58,163 bases of DNA from assembly GCF_021191635.1 (NCBI RefSeq), contig NZ_JAIWPR010000040.1, positions 1-58,163 of the forward strand. Reading direction: 5' to 3'. Of this stretch, positions 45,115-52,536 are shown piece by piece. Every line of letters begins with the position of its first letter. Within the stretch, counting starts at the first letter, position 1. The notes beneath the pieces are model-generated. The model was not told the DNA's origin and ran no database searches. It worked only from the letters and a program-made list of their open reading frames with translations. The translations under genes and the position numbers were made by a program. This stretch comes from Alterluteimonas quercicellularis (GTDB taxonomy: Bacteria; Pseudomonadota; Gammaproteobacteria; Xanthomonadales; Xanthomonadaceae).

Positions 45115-45750
45115 ATGCCCGACCTCGATCCCGCGCTGCACCAACGCCTCGCCGCCGGCCTCGACGCGCTCGCCCTCGACCGCGGCCTGGCCGATCCGCT
45201 GCTGGCCTACCTCGACCTGCTGCAGCGCTGGAACCGCGCCTACAACCTCACCGCGATCCGCGACCCGGCGGAGATGGTGACCCGGCACCTGCTGGATTCG
45301 CTGGCGATGGCGCCGCACGTGGCCGGCCTGCGCACCCTGGCCGACCTGGGCACCGGCCCGGGCCTGCCGGGCATCCCGCTGGCGATCGCGCAGCCGGCGC
45401 TGTCGGTGGCGCTGGTGGAATCCAACGGCAAGAAGGCGCGCTTCCTGCGCGAGGCGGTGCGCGCGCTGGGCCTGGGCAACGCGCGGGTGCTGGAAACGCG
45501 CGCCGAGGCGGTGGACGCGCCCGGCGCCTTCGAGGCGATCACCGCCCGCGCCCTGGCCACCCTGCCCGGCATCCTCGCCGTCGGCGGCCACCTGCTCGCC
45601 CCCGGCGGCGTCCTGCTGGCGATGAAGGGCGCGCGCCCGGACCAGGAGATCGCGGCGCTGCCGCCGGGCTGGCGGGTGGCGTCGGTGCTGCCGCTGGCGG
45701 TGCCGGGCCTGGCCGCCGAGCGCCACCTGGTCCGCGTCGCGCGCGCCTGA
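45115..45750 (+). CDS. rsmG: 16S rRNA (guanine527-N7)-methyltransferase RsmG
   Basis: A 211-residue GidB/RsmG enzyme that methylates G527 of 16S rRNA with SAM. Motifs: [49 protein letters not shown] (SAM site), [19 protein letters not shown] and [16 protein letters not shown]. Length is standard. It sits upstream of parA and parB, a common bacterial order near the replication origin. There is no ribosome-binding site before the ATG, which fits the leaderless promoter at 45103. Confidence 0.95.
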   Translation: MPDLDPALHQRLAAGLDALALDRGLADPLLAYLDLLQRWNRAYNLTAIRDPAEMVTRHLLDSLAMAPHVAGLRTLADLGTGPGLPGIPLAIAQPALSVALVESNGKKARFLREAVRALGLGNARVLETRAEAVDAPGAFEAITARALATLPGILAVGGHLLAPGGVLLAMKGARPDQEIAALPPGWRVASVLPLAVPGLAAERHLVRVARA

Positions 45751-45847
45751 ACGCCGCCCCGGCCTGCCCCGGGCTCCCCGCTCCGGCATAATCCCCGGTC
45801 CGGCCCGCGCGACCGCGCGCCGTCCCCACGCTTCGAGGCCCCAGCCC

Positions 45848-46672
45848 ATGGCCGCCCGCATCATCGCCATCGCCAACCAGAAAGGCGGCGTCGGCAAGAC
45901 GACGACCTCGGTCAACCTGGCCGCGGCGCTGGCCGCCACGCCCAAGCGCGTGCTGCTGGTGGACCTGGACGCGCAGGGCAACGCGACCATGGGCAGCGGC
46001 ATCGACAAGCGCGACCTGCACGCCTCGACCTGCGACGTGCTGCTGGAGGAGCTGCACGCCGAGGACGCGCTGGTGGAGACGGCGGAAGGCTACGACCTGC
46101 TGCCCTCCAACACCGACCTCACCGCCGCCGAGGTCGAGCTGATGGGCGAGGACGGGCGCGAGCAGCGGCTCAAGCGCGTGCTGGAGCCGCTGCTGCGCCG
46201 CTACGACTTCGTCCTGATCGACTGCCCGCCGTCGCTGTCGCTGCTCACGCTCAACGCGCTGACCGCGGCCGATTCGGTGCTGGTGCCGATGCAGTGCGAG
46301 TACTACGCGCTGGAAGGCATCACCTCGCTGCTGGAGACCATCGAGGCGCTGAAGGCGCGGCTGAACCCGGCGCTGGAGATCGAGGGCGTGCTGCGCACCA
46401 TGTACGACGTGCGCAACAACCTGACCAACGCCGTCTCCAACGAGCTGGACCAGCACTTCGGCGAGCGCATGTTCCGCACCATCGTGCCGCGCAACGTGCG
46501 CCTGGCCGAGGCGCCCAGCCACGGCCAGAGCATCCTCGCCTACGACCGCGGCTCGCGCGGCGCGATCGCCTACCTGGGCCTGGCCGGCGAGATCCTGCGC
46601 CGCCAGCGCGAGCGCGGGCAGCCGGTGGCGCCGACCCTGGTCGCGCCCGCCGCCCTGGTGCAGGAAGGCTGA
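45848..46672 (+). CDS. parA: Chromosome-partitioning ATPase ParA (Soj)
   Basis: A 274-residue deviant-Walker ATPase acting with ParB in chromosome segregation. The Walker A box is NQKGGVGKTTTSVNLAAAL (residues 10-28, with both signature lysines K12 and K17), switch I is LLVDLDAQGNAT, and the Walker B region is FVLIDCPPSLSLLTLNAL. The C-terminal DNA-binding basic residues and RLAEAPSHGQSI are typical. A CATAAT at 45787-45792 is a possible -10. parB starts 112 bp after the stop. Confidence 0.95.
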   Translation: MAARIIAIANQKGGVGKTTTSVNLAAALAATPKRVLLVDLDAQGNATMGSGIDKRDLHASTCDVLLEELHAEDALVETAEGYDLLPSNTDLTAAEVELMGEDGREQRLKRVLEPLLRRYDFVLIDCPPSLSLLTLNALTAADSVLVPMQCEYYALEGITSLLETIEALKARLNPALEIEGVLRTMYDVRNNLTNAVSNELDQHFGERMFRTIVPRNVRLAEAPSHGQSILAYDRGSRGAIAYLGLAGEILRRQRERGQPVAPTLVAPAALVQEG

Positions 46673-46674
46673 GC

Positions 46675-46788
46675 GTGCGCAGGCCCCCGACCGACGCCGA
46701 CGCCGCGCCCGCGCGCGGCACCATCCACATCACCGGGCGGGCGGCCCCGCGCCGCGCCCGCCATGCCCGCACGGAGAGGGCGGCATGA
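46675..46788 (+). CDS. Doubtful 37-residue reading frame between parA and parB
   Basis: GTG 46675 lies 2 nt after the parA stop and the frame ends with TGA overlapping the parB ATG (ATGA at 46785-46788). The encoded peptide is basic and Ala/Pro-rich with no recognisable domain. The overlap would couple parB translation to parA, but in DNA this GC-rich an open frame of this size is weak evidence. Confidence 0.2.
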   Translation: MRRPPTDADAAPARGTIHITGRAAPRRARHARTERAA

Positions 46789-47702
46789 CCGCTGCGAAAC
46801 CCCCCAAGACCGCCGCCAGGAAAGGCACCCTGGGCCGCGGCCTCAACGCCCTGCTCGGCCCGCAGGGCGCGGCCGCCGCGCCGGCGCTGGAGGCCGTGCC
46901 CGGCGACACCCTGCAGAGCCTGCCCGTGGACGCGCTCTCGCCCGGCAAGTACCAGCCACGGCGCCACATGAGCGAGGACAAGCTCGACGAGCTGGCCGAA
47001 TCGATCAAGGCGCAGGGCGTGATCCAGCCGATCGTGGTGCGCGACCTCGGCGGGCGCCGCTTCGAGATCATCGCCGGCGAGCGCCGCTGGCGCGCCTCGC
47101 AGCGCGCGGGCCTGGCCGAGGTGCCGGTGGTGGTGCGCGAGGTCGACGACCGCACCGTGGTGGCGATGGCGCTGATCGAGAACATCCAGCGCGAGGACCT
47201 CAACCCGCTGGAAGAAGCGCAGGCGCTGCAGCGCCTGATCGACGAGTTCATGCTCACCCACGCGCAGGCCGCGGCCGCGGTGGGCCGCTCGCGTGCGGCG
47301 GTGTCCAACCTGCTGCGGCTGCTGGAGCTGCCGCCGGCGATCCGCGCGCTGGTGGAATCCGGCCGGCTGGAGATGGGCCATGCGCGCGCGCTGCTCACCC
47401 TGTCGCCGGAACTGGCCAGCAAGCTGGCTTCCGACGCCGCCGAGCACGGCTGGTCGGTGCGCGAGGTCGAGCACCGCGCGCAGCAGTTCGCCGAAGGCCG
47501 CATCCCCGCGCGCAAGCCCAAGCCCGGCGCCAAGGCCCGCCCGCAGCAGGCCGACATCGTCGCGCTGGAGAACGAGCTGGCCGAGTCGCTGGGCGCCAAG
47601 GTCAGCATCGCCCACGGCCGCGGCAACAAGGGCCGCGTGGTGATCCACTACACCGACCTCGACACCCTCGACGGCCTGCTCGAACGCCTGCGCGGCCGGT
47701 AA
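46785..47702 (+). CDS. parB: Chromosome-partitioning protein ParB (Spo0J)
   Basis: A 305-residue centromere-binding CTPase. The N terminus RKGTLGRGLNALLGPQG is the ParA-interacting region. The ParB/Srx CTP domain has LPVDALSPGKYQPRRHMSED, IVVRDLGGRRFEIIAGERRW and the arginine patch ENIQREDLNPLEEAQALQRL. The helix-turn-helix (LTHAQAAAAVGRSRAAVSNL) binds parS, and the C-terminal dimerisation domain ends LLERLRGR. I see no parS-like TGTTTCACGTGAAACA in the window. Confidence 0.95.
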   Translation: MTAAKPPKTAARKGTLGRGLNALLGPQGAAAAPALEAVPGDTLQSLPVDALSPGKYQPRRHMSEDKLDELAESIKAQGVIQPIVVRDLGGRRFEIIAGERRWRASQRAGLAEVPVVVREVDDRTVVAMALIENIQREDLNPLEEAQALQRLIDEFMLTHAQAAAAVGRSRAAVSNLLRLLELPPAIRALVESGRLEMGHARALLTLSPELASKLASDAAEHGWSVREVEHRAQQFAEGRIPARKPKPGAKARPQQADIVALENELAESLGAKVSIAHGRGNKGRVVIHYTDLDTLDGLLERLRGR

Positions 47703-47764
47703 TCCGGCACCACCGGAGCATCCGCGCCCGGAGCCTCGTCGCCGCGCCCCGAAACGATTCCCGC

Positions 47765-47900
47765 ACGGCACCACCGCCCCGCTCCCGCCTGCGGGAGAGG
47801 GGTCGGGGTGAGGGGGGATAGCGGTCAGCCCGGAGAACCCCTCATCCGCCCCTTTCGGGGCACCTTCCCCCACGGACGGGAAAAGGGAACAGGTAGGACG
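47765..47900. repeat. Intergenic palindromic repeats between parB and the DUF885 gene
   Basis: CTCCCGCCTGCGGGAGAGG and GGTCGGGGTGAGGGG, followed by ACCCCTCATCCGCCCCTTTC, GGGGCACCTTCCCCCACGG and ACGGGAAAAGGGA, form several stem-loops (for example CTCCCG/CGGGAG and CCCC/GGGG). This style is widespread as an intergenic repeat in xanthomonads. No gene is supported in the 290-bp gap 47703-47992. Confidence 0.55.
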
Positions 47901-47992
47901 CTCCTGGCGCGACCCACCCCCGACTTCCGGCCCCTGCGCACGTCGGCGGCGGGTGCGATGATCCGCGGTCGTTCCCGTTACCGGATGCCGCC

Positions 47993-49780
47993 GTGAAGCC
48001 GTTGCTGCTGCCCGTCCTGCTCGCCGCCTGCCTCGCAGGCCCCGTCGCCGCCGCCCAGGACCCGGCGCCGCCCGCCGCGGCCGCGCCGCGCAGCGACACC
48101 GATACCCGCTTCCAGGCGATCTACGGGGCCGAGTGGGCCTGGCGGCAGGCGCAGTTCGGCCGCGGCGACGAGGATGCGGCGGCCGAGTCCGGCGACGCCG
48201 GCCCGCGCGGCCTGCCCGACGTCGGGCCCGAGACCCAGGCCGCGCGCCTGGCGCACTGGGAGCGGGTGCTGTCCGAACTGGACGGCATCGACCCGGAAGC
48301 GCTCTCGCCGGAGAACCGCGTCAACCTGGCCGTCTACCGGCCGCAGATCGAGCACCTGGCCGACAACGTGCGCCTGCGCACCTACGAGATGCCGTTCAAC
48401 TCCGACAGCTCGTTCTGGGCCGGGCTGTCGTTCATGACCCGGCGCCCGATGCGCGAGCCCGGCGACTACGCCCGCTACATCGCCCGCCTGCAGGACGTGC
48501 CGCGCTACTTCGGGCAGCAGACCGCCAACATGCGCGCCGGGCTCGCGCGCGGCTTCAGCGTGCCGCGCGCGGTGCTGGACGGGCGCGACGTGTCGATCGC
48601 CGCGGTCGCCGACCTGGACGATCCCGAGGCCTCGGCGTTCTGGGCGCCGTTCGCGCGCATGCCCGCGACGATCCCGGCCGCCGAGCAGGCGCGACTGCGC
48701 GAGGAAGGCCGCGCCGCCATCGCCGGGGCGGTGATCCCCGCGTTCCGTAAGCTGCTGGTGTTCTTCCGCGAGGAATACGTGCCGCAGGCGCGGACCACGC
48801 TCGCCGCGGAGGCGATGCCCGGCGGCGAGGCCTTCTACCGCCAGCAGATCCGCGAGTACACCACCCTGGACCTGTCGCCGCAGCAGATCCACGAGATCGG
48901 CCTGGAGGAAGTGGCGCGCATCCGCGCGCAGATGGACGCGATCATCGACGAGGTCGGCTTCGAGGGCGGCTTCGAGGCGTTCCTGGCCTTCCTGCGCACC
49001 GACCCGCAGTTCTACGCGAAGACGCCGGAGGAACTGCTGCACCGCGCGGCGTGGATCTCCAAGCGCGTGGACGGGGTGATCGGCCAGTACTTCGACCCGC
49101 TGCCGCGCGGGCGCTTCACCATCGTGCCGGTGCCCGACGACATCGCGCCGTTCTGGACCGCCGGCCGCGGCGGCATGGGCACCTACTGGGTCAACACCTA
49201 CGACCTGCCCTCTCGCCCGCTGTACAACCTGCCCGCGCTGACCCTGCACGAGTCCGACCCCGGCCACGCCTTCCAGGCTGCGCTGGCGCGCGAGCAGGAC
49301 GCGCAGCCGGCGTTCCGCCGCGAGAGCTACATCTCCGCCTACGGCGAGGGCTGGGGCCTGTACGTGGAGAAGCTGGGCGAGGAGATGGGCATCTACGAGA
49401 CGCCCTACGAGCGCTTCGGCCGCCTGACCTACGAGATGTGGCGCGCCGCGCGGCTGGTCATCGACACCGGCGTGCACCACAAGGGCTGGAGCCGCGAGCA
49501 GGCGCTGGCCTACCTGCGCGACAACACCGCGCTGTCCGAGCACGAGGTGGTCACCGAGGTCGACCGCTACATCTCGTGGCCGGCGCAGGCGCTGTCCTAC
49601 AAGCTGGGCGAGATCGCCATCGTGCGCCTGCGCGCCGAGGCCGAGGCGGCGCTGGGCCCGCGCTTCGACATCAAGGCCTTCCACCGCGCGGTGCTGGAGG
49701 AAGGCTCGGTGCCGCTGCCGGTGCTGGAACAGCAGATCCGCGCCTTCGTCGCCGAATCCGGGGCCACCCGCGCGCCCTGA
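47993..49780 (+). CDS. Exported DUF885 family protein (putative metallopeptidase)
   Basis: A 595-residue protein with a signal peptide (KPLLLPVLLAACLAGPVAAA) from the GTG start at 47993. The DUF885 signature is LTLHESDPGHAFQAALARE, with HESDPGH at residues 419-425 as a zinc-site-like motif, followed by RESYISAYGEGWGLYVEKLG. Other landmarks are LPRGRFTIVPVPDDIAPFWT and YISWPAQALSYKLGEIAI. Family members are often annotated as peptidases; direct proof is limited. It is not in an operon with parAB, since repeats separate them. REP units follow its stop. Confidence 0.87.
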   Translation: MKPLLLPVLLAACLAGPVAAAQDPAPPAAAAPRSDTDTRFQAIYGAEWAWRQAQFGRGDEDAAAESGDAGPRGLPDVGPETQAARLAHWERVLSELDGIDPEALSPENRVNLAVYRPQIEHLADNVRLRTYEMPFNSDSSFWAGLSFMTRRPMREPGDYARYIARLQDVPRYFGQQTANMRAGLARGFSVPRAVLDGRDVSIAAVADLDDPEASAFWAPFARMPATIPAAEQARLREEGRAAIAGAVIPAFRKLLVFFREEYVPQARTTLAAEAMPGGEAFYRQQIREYTTLDLSPQQIHEIGLEEVARIRAQMDAIIDEVGFEGGFEAFLAFLRTDPQFYAKTPEELLHRAAWISKRVDGVIGQYFDPLPRGRFTIVPVPDDIAPFWTAGRGGMGTYWVNTYDLPSRPLYNLPALTLHESDPGHAFQAALAREQDAQPAFRRESYISAYGEGWGLYVEKLGEEMGIYETPYERFGRLTYEMWRAARLVIDTGVHHKGWSREQALAYLRDNTALSEHEVVTEVDRYISWPAQALSYKLGEIAIVRLRAEAEAALGPRFDIKAFHRAVLEEGSVPLPVLEQQIRAFVAESGATRAP

Positions 49781-49790
49781 GCGCGAGCGT

Positions 49791-50229
49791 GTAGGAGCGC
49801 GCTCGCGCGCGATGGGCTTTCCCCGCGAACCCGGTCGCGCGCCAGCGCGCTCCTACCAACGCGCCGTCGCTTCGATCCGCCGCCGCGCCCCTGTAGGAGC
49901 GCGCTCGCGCGCGACGCTTTTCTGCGGGCACCGGAAAAAGCGACGCCGGCCGTCGTTCACCCACGCCCGCGCGTGGGGACGGTTCTGCTTCTGCCATCGG
50001 TCCGGTGGCACCTGGCCCGGTCGCGCGCCAGCGCGCTCCTGCCAACGCGCCGTCGCTCCCGATCCGCCGCCGCGCCCCTGTAGGAGCGCGCTCGCGCGCG
50101 ACGCTTTTCTGCGGGCACCGGAAGAAGCGACGCCGGCCGTCGTTCACCCACGCCCGCGCGCGGGGACGGTTCTGCTTCTGCCATCGGTCCGGTGGCACCT
50201 GGCCCGGTCGCGCGCCAGCGCGCTCCTAC
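49791..50229. repeat. REP cluster with a tandem 186/187-bp duplication
   Basis: REP units lie at 49791 (forward), 49833 (reverse), 49891 (forward), 50019 (reverse), 50078 (forward) and 50206 (reverse). Between them is a direct tandem duplication: copy 1 49833-50018, copy 2 50019-50205, and a partial copy from 50206 to about 50229. The copies differ at only a few positions (for example CCGGAAAAAG against CCGGAAGAAG). This accounts for most of the 541-bp gap 49781-50321; no gene is supported here. Confidence 0.8.
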
Positions 50230-50258
50230 GGTCCGGGACCTGTCCCTGACGCGAGCGC

Positions 50259-50290
50259 GAAAAAAGACCCCGCGCGACGCACGCGCGGGG
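50259..50290 (-). terminator. Rho-independent terminator of the S9 peptidase gene
   Basis: A perfect 9-bp stem CCCCGCGCG (50268-50276) / CGCGCGGGG (50282-50290), which on the minus strand is followed by TCTTTTTTCG. It lies 31 bp beyond the stop of the peptidase gene. Confidence 0.85.
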
Positions 50291-50321
50291 CCAAGGGGAT
50301 GCCGCGTCGGAGAGAGACGGG

Positions 50322-52478
50322 CTACTCGGACGGCTCGGGCCGCATCAGCGCGTCGATGAGGAAGGTCATGCGCAGGCCCATCAGGCCCGGGTTGCGCAGC
50401 GGATCGCTGACGCCGTGCCCGCCCTCCTCGTCCTCGTAGAAGAACACCGGCGCGCCCGCGGCCTGCAGCCGCGAGGCCAGCTTGCGCGCGTGGCCGGGCC
50501 CGACCCGGTTGTCCTCGGTCGAGATGGTCACCAGGAACGGCGGGTAGCGGGTGCCGGCGCGCACGTTGTGCACGGGCGAGTAGCCCAGCAGCACCGCGCG
50601 CTGGGCGGGCACGTCGGGGTCGCCGTACTCGTTGAGCCAGGCCGCGCCCATGCCCATGTGCTTCATGCGCAGCATGTCGGCCAGCGGCACGTCGCTGACC
50701 ACGGCGCCGAACAGGTCCGGCCGCTGGGTGCCGAGCGTGGCCGCCAGCAGGCCGCCGTTGGACATGCCGAACACGCCGGTGCGCCCGGGCGCGGTATAGC
50801 CGGTGGCGACCAGGTGCTCGATCACGGCGATGAAGTCGTCGTAGGAGGCCTGCCGGCGCTCGCGGATCGCGGCGTGGTGCCAGGCGTTGCCGCGCTCGCC
50901 GCCGCCGCGGATCGCCGGGATCACCAGCGAGCCGCCGCGGTCGAGCCAGAGCTTGAACGAGCGGCCGCCGACCACGTAGTCGAAGTGGCCGGGGCGGGTG
51001 GAGATGCCGAAGGCGCCGTAGCCGGTGGCCAGCGTCGGCTGCGGACTCGGCCACGGCGATTCGCGCGGCCGCAGCAGGTAGTAGTCGATGCGGGTGCCGT
51101 CCGGCGAGACGGCGTGGCCGATCTCGGTGACGTAGCGCTCCGCCTCGACCAGCGCCGGGTCCTGCGCCAGCGTCGTCGGCGCGTCCTCGCCGGGGCGGTA
51201 GAGATCCTGCCGCTTCGGCACGACGAAGCCGGTCGTGGCCACCACCAGCTCGCCATCCTGTCCGCCGCGCACCGCGGCGGTCTGGCCGGCCGGCACCTCC
51301 AGCAGGTCGACCGCGGTCCAGTCGCCGCCGTCGCGCCGGGCCACGCGCACGCGCTGGCGCAGGTGCGAATTGACCACGATCGCGATGCGGTCGCCGGAAG
51401 CGGCCACGTCGTCGCGGCCGCCGACGAACTCGCCCTCGCCCGGCAGGTACACCGCGCTGACCCGGCGGCCCTGCGCGTCCGGGGCGACCGCGTAGGCCAG
51501 CAGCGCCTCCTCGGGATAGGCGCGGCCTTCCAGCGTGGCCGCCTGCGCCAGCTGCACGACCAGGGCGTCGTCGGTCGCGGCCAGCACGCCCATCGGCTTC
51601 AGCGCGCGCGGCAGCGCCACGCGTTCCACCGCGCCCTCGCGATCCACCAGGTGCACCTCGAAGGTGGAGTAGTCGATCGAGCGCACGATCACCCCGCGCC
51701 GCCCGGCGCCAGCGCCGACCGCGCCCAGCTGCACGATCGCGTCGGTGGGCTGCGCGGTGTAGACCGTGCGCGCGTCGTCCAGCGCCTGCCCTCGCGACCA
51801 CAGCCGCACCGCGGCCGGCCAGCCGGCGGCGGTCTTCGGCGCGTCGCCCGCGGTGTGCTCGACCAGGATGCGGTCGCGGTCGATCCACTCCGCGAAGGCG
51901 CGCGAGCGCGGCACCCGGAAGCCGTCGGCGACGAAGCCGCCCGCGTTGAGGTCGAACTCGCGGATCTCCACTTCGTCGCCGCCGCCGGGCGAAAGCCGCA
52001 GCAGGCAGCGGACGTAGTCCGGCGCGGCGCAGGCGCCGGAAAAGTCGTAGGCCTGCAGCTCGTAGGGCGCGCCCTCGCGCTCGCGCAGCGCGCCCACGTC
52101 GAGCACGGTGCGCCAGGCGCCGGGCGCGCCGCGGTCGTCGCGCGCGGCGACCTGCAGCAGGCCGTAGGGATGGGACGCGTCGCGCAGGAAGCGCAGCGCG
52201 CGCGTGCCCAGCAGCACCACGTCGGGCTCGGCCGGCGGCGCGTCGAGCGCGGTGCGCAGCTCGCGCACGACCTCGGCATGCACCGGGCGCGCGGCCAGGC
52301 GCTTCTCCGTCTCCGCGGTGGCGGCGCGCGCCCAGGCCAGCGCCGCGGGATCGTGCGGCGCCTCCAGCCAGAGGTCGTCCTCGGCCTGCGCCCGGGCGGG
52401 GGCGGCGGACGCGAGCAGGCCGGCGAGCAGCGCGGCGGCGCCGAATCGGCGCGCGGTCATTGCGTGAATGGGTGTCAT
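50322..52478 (-). CDS. S9A prolyl-oligopeptidase family serine peptidase, exported
   Basis: A 718-residue protein with a signal peptide (RRFGAAALLAGLLASAAPAR). A seven-bladed beta-propeller-like region (about 80-420) is followed by the alpha/beta-hydrolase domain: GYGAFGISTRPGHFDYVVGG, IPAIRGGGERGNAWHHAAIR, the nucleophile Ser573 in TGVFGMSNGGLLAATLG, the Asp region LVTISTEDNRVGPGHARKLA and the His in YEDEEGGHGVSD. It should cleave short proline-containing peptides in the periplasm. The first ATG (52478) has GGAG at a good distance; ATG 52460 is the alternative. It ends at a strong terminator and may be co-transcribed with the receptor gene 58 bp upstream. Confidence 0.92.
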   Translation of the reverse strand: MTPIHAMTARRFGAAALLAGLLASAAPARAQAEDDLWLEAPHDPAALAWARAATAETEKRLAARPVHAEVVRELRTALDAPPAEPDVVLLGTRALRFLRDASHPYGLLQVAARDDRGAPGAWRTVLDVGALREREGAPYELQAYDFSGACAAPDYVRCLLRLSPGGGDEVEIREFDLNAGGFVADGFRVPRSRAFAEWIDRDRILVEHTAGDAPKTAAGWPAAVRLWSRGQALDDARTVYTAQPTDAIVQLGAVGAGAGRRGVIVRSIDYSTFEVHLVDREGAVERVALPRALKPMGVLAATDDALVVQLAQAATLEGRAYPEEALLAYAVAPDAQGRRVSAVYLPGEGEFVGGRDDVAASGDRIAIVVNSHLRQRVRVARRDGGDWTAVDLLEVPAGQTAAVRGGQDGELVVATTGFVVPKRQDLYRPGEDAPTTLAQDPALVEAERYVTEIGHAVSPDGTRIDYYLLRPRESPWPSPQPTLATGYGAFGISTRPGHFDYVVGGRSFKLWLDRGGSLVIPAIRGGGERGNAWHHAAIRERRQASYDDFIAVIEHLVATGYTAPGRTGVFGMSNGGLLAATLGTQRPDLFGAVVSDVPLADMLRMKHMGMGAAWLNEYGDPDVPAQRAVLLGYSPVHNVRAGTRYPPFLVTISTEDNRVGPGHARKLASRLQAAGAPVFFYEDEEGGHGVSDPLRNPGLMGLRMTFLIDALMRPEPSE

Positions 52479-52536
52479 CTCCGGTCTCCGGGAAGCGGCG
52501 GCGCACGGGGCGCCGCCGCGGTGTCGAGGCGCGGCC

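Noticed and set aside
45751..47992. parS or replication-origin sites near parAB
   Set aside because: I looked for TGTTTCACGTGAAACA-like sites and DnaA-box clusters by eye and saw none; a motif scan of the whole genome would be needed.
49791..50229. CRISPR-like array
   Set aside because: The repeats are palindromic REP units at irregular spacing and the intervening DNA is itself repeated; no cas genes nearby.
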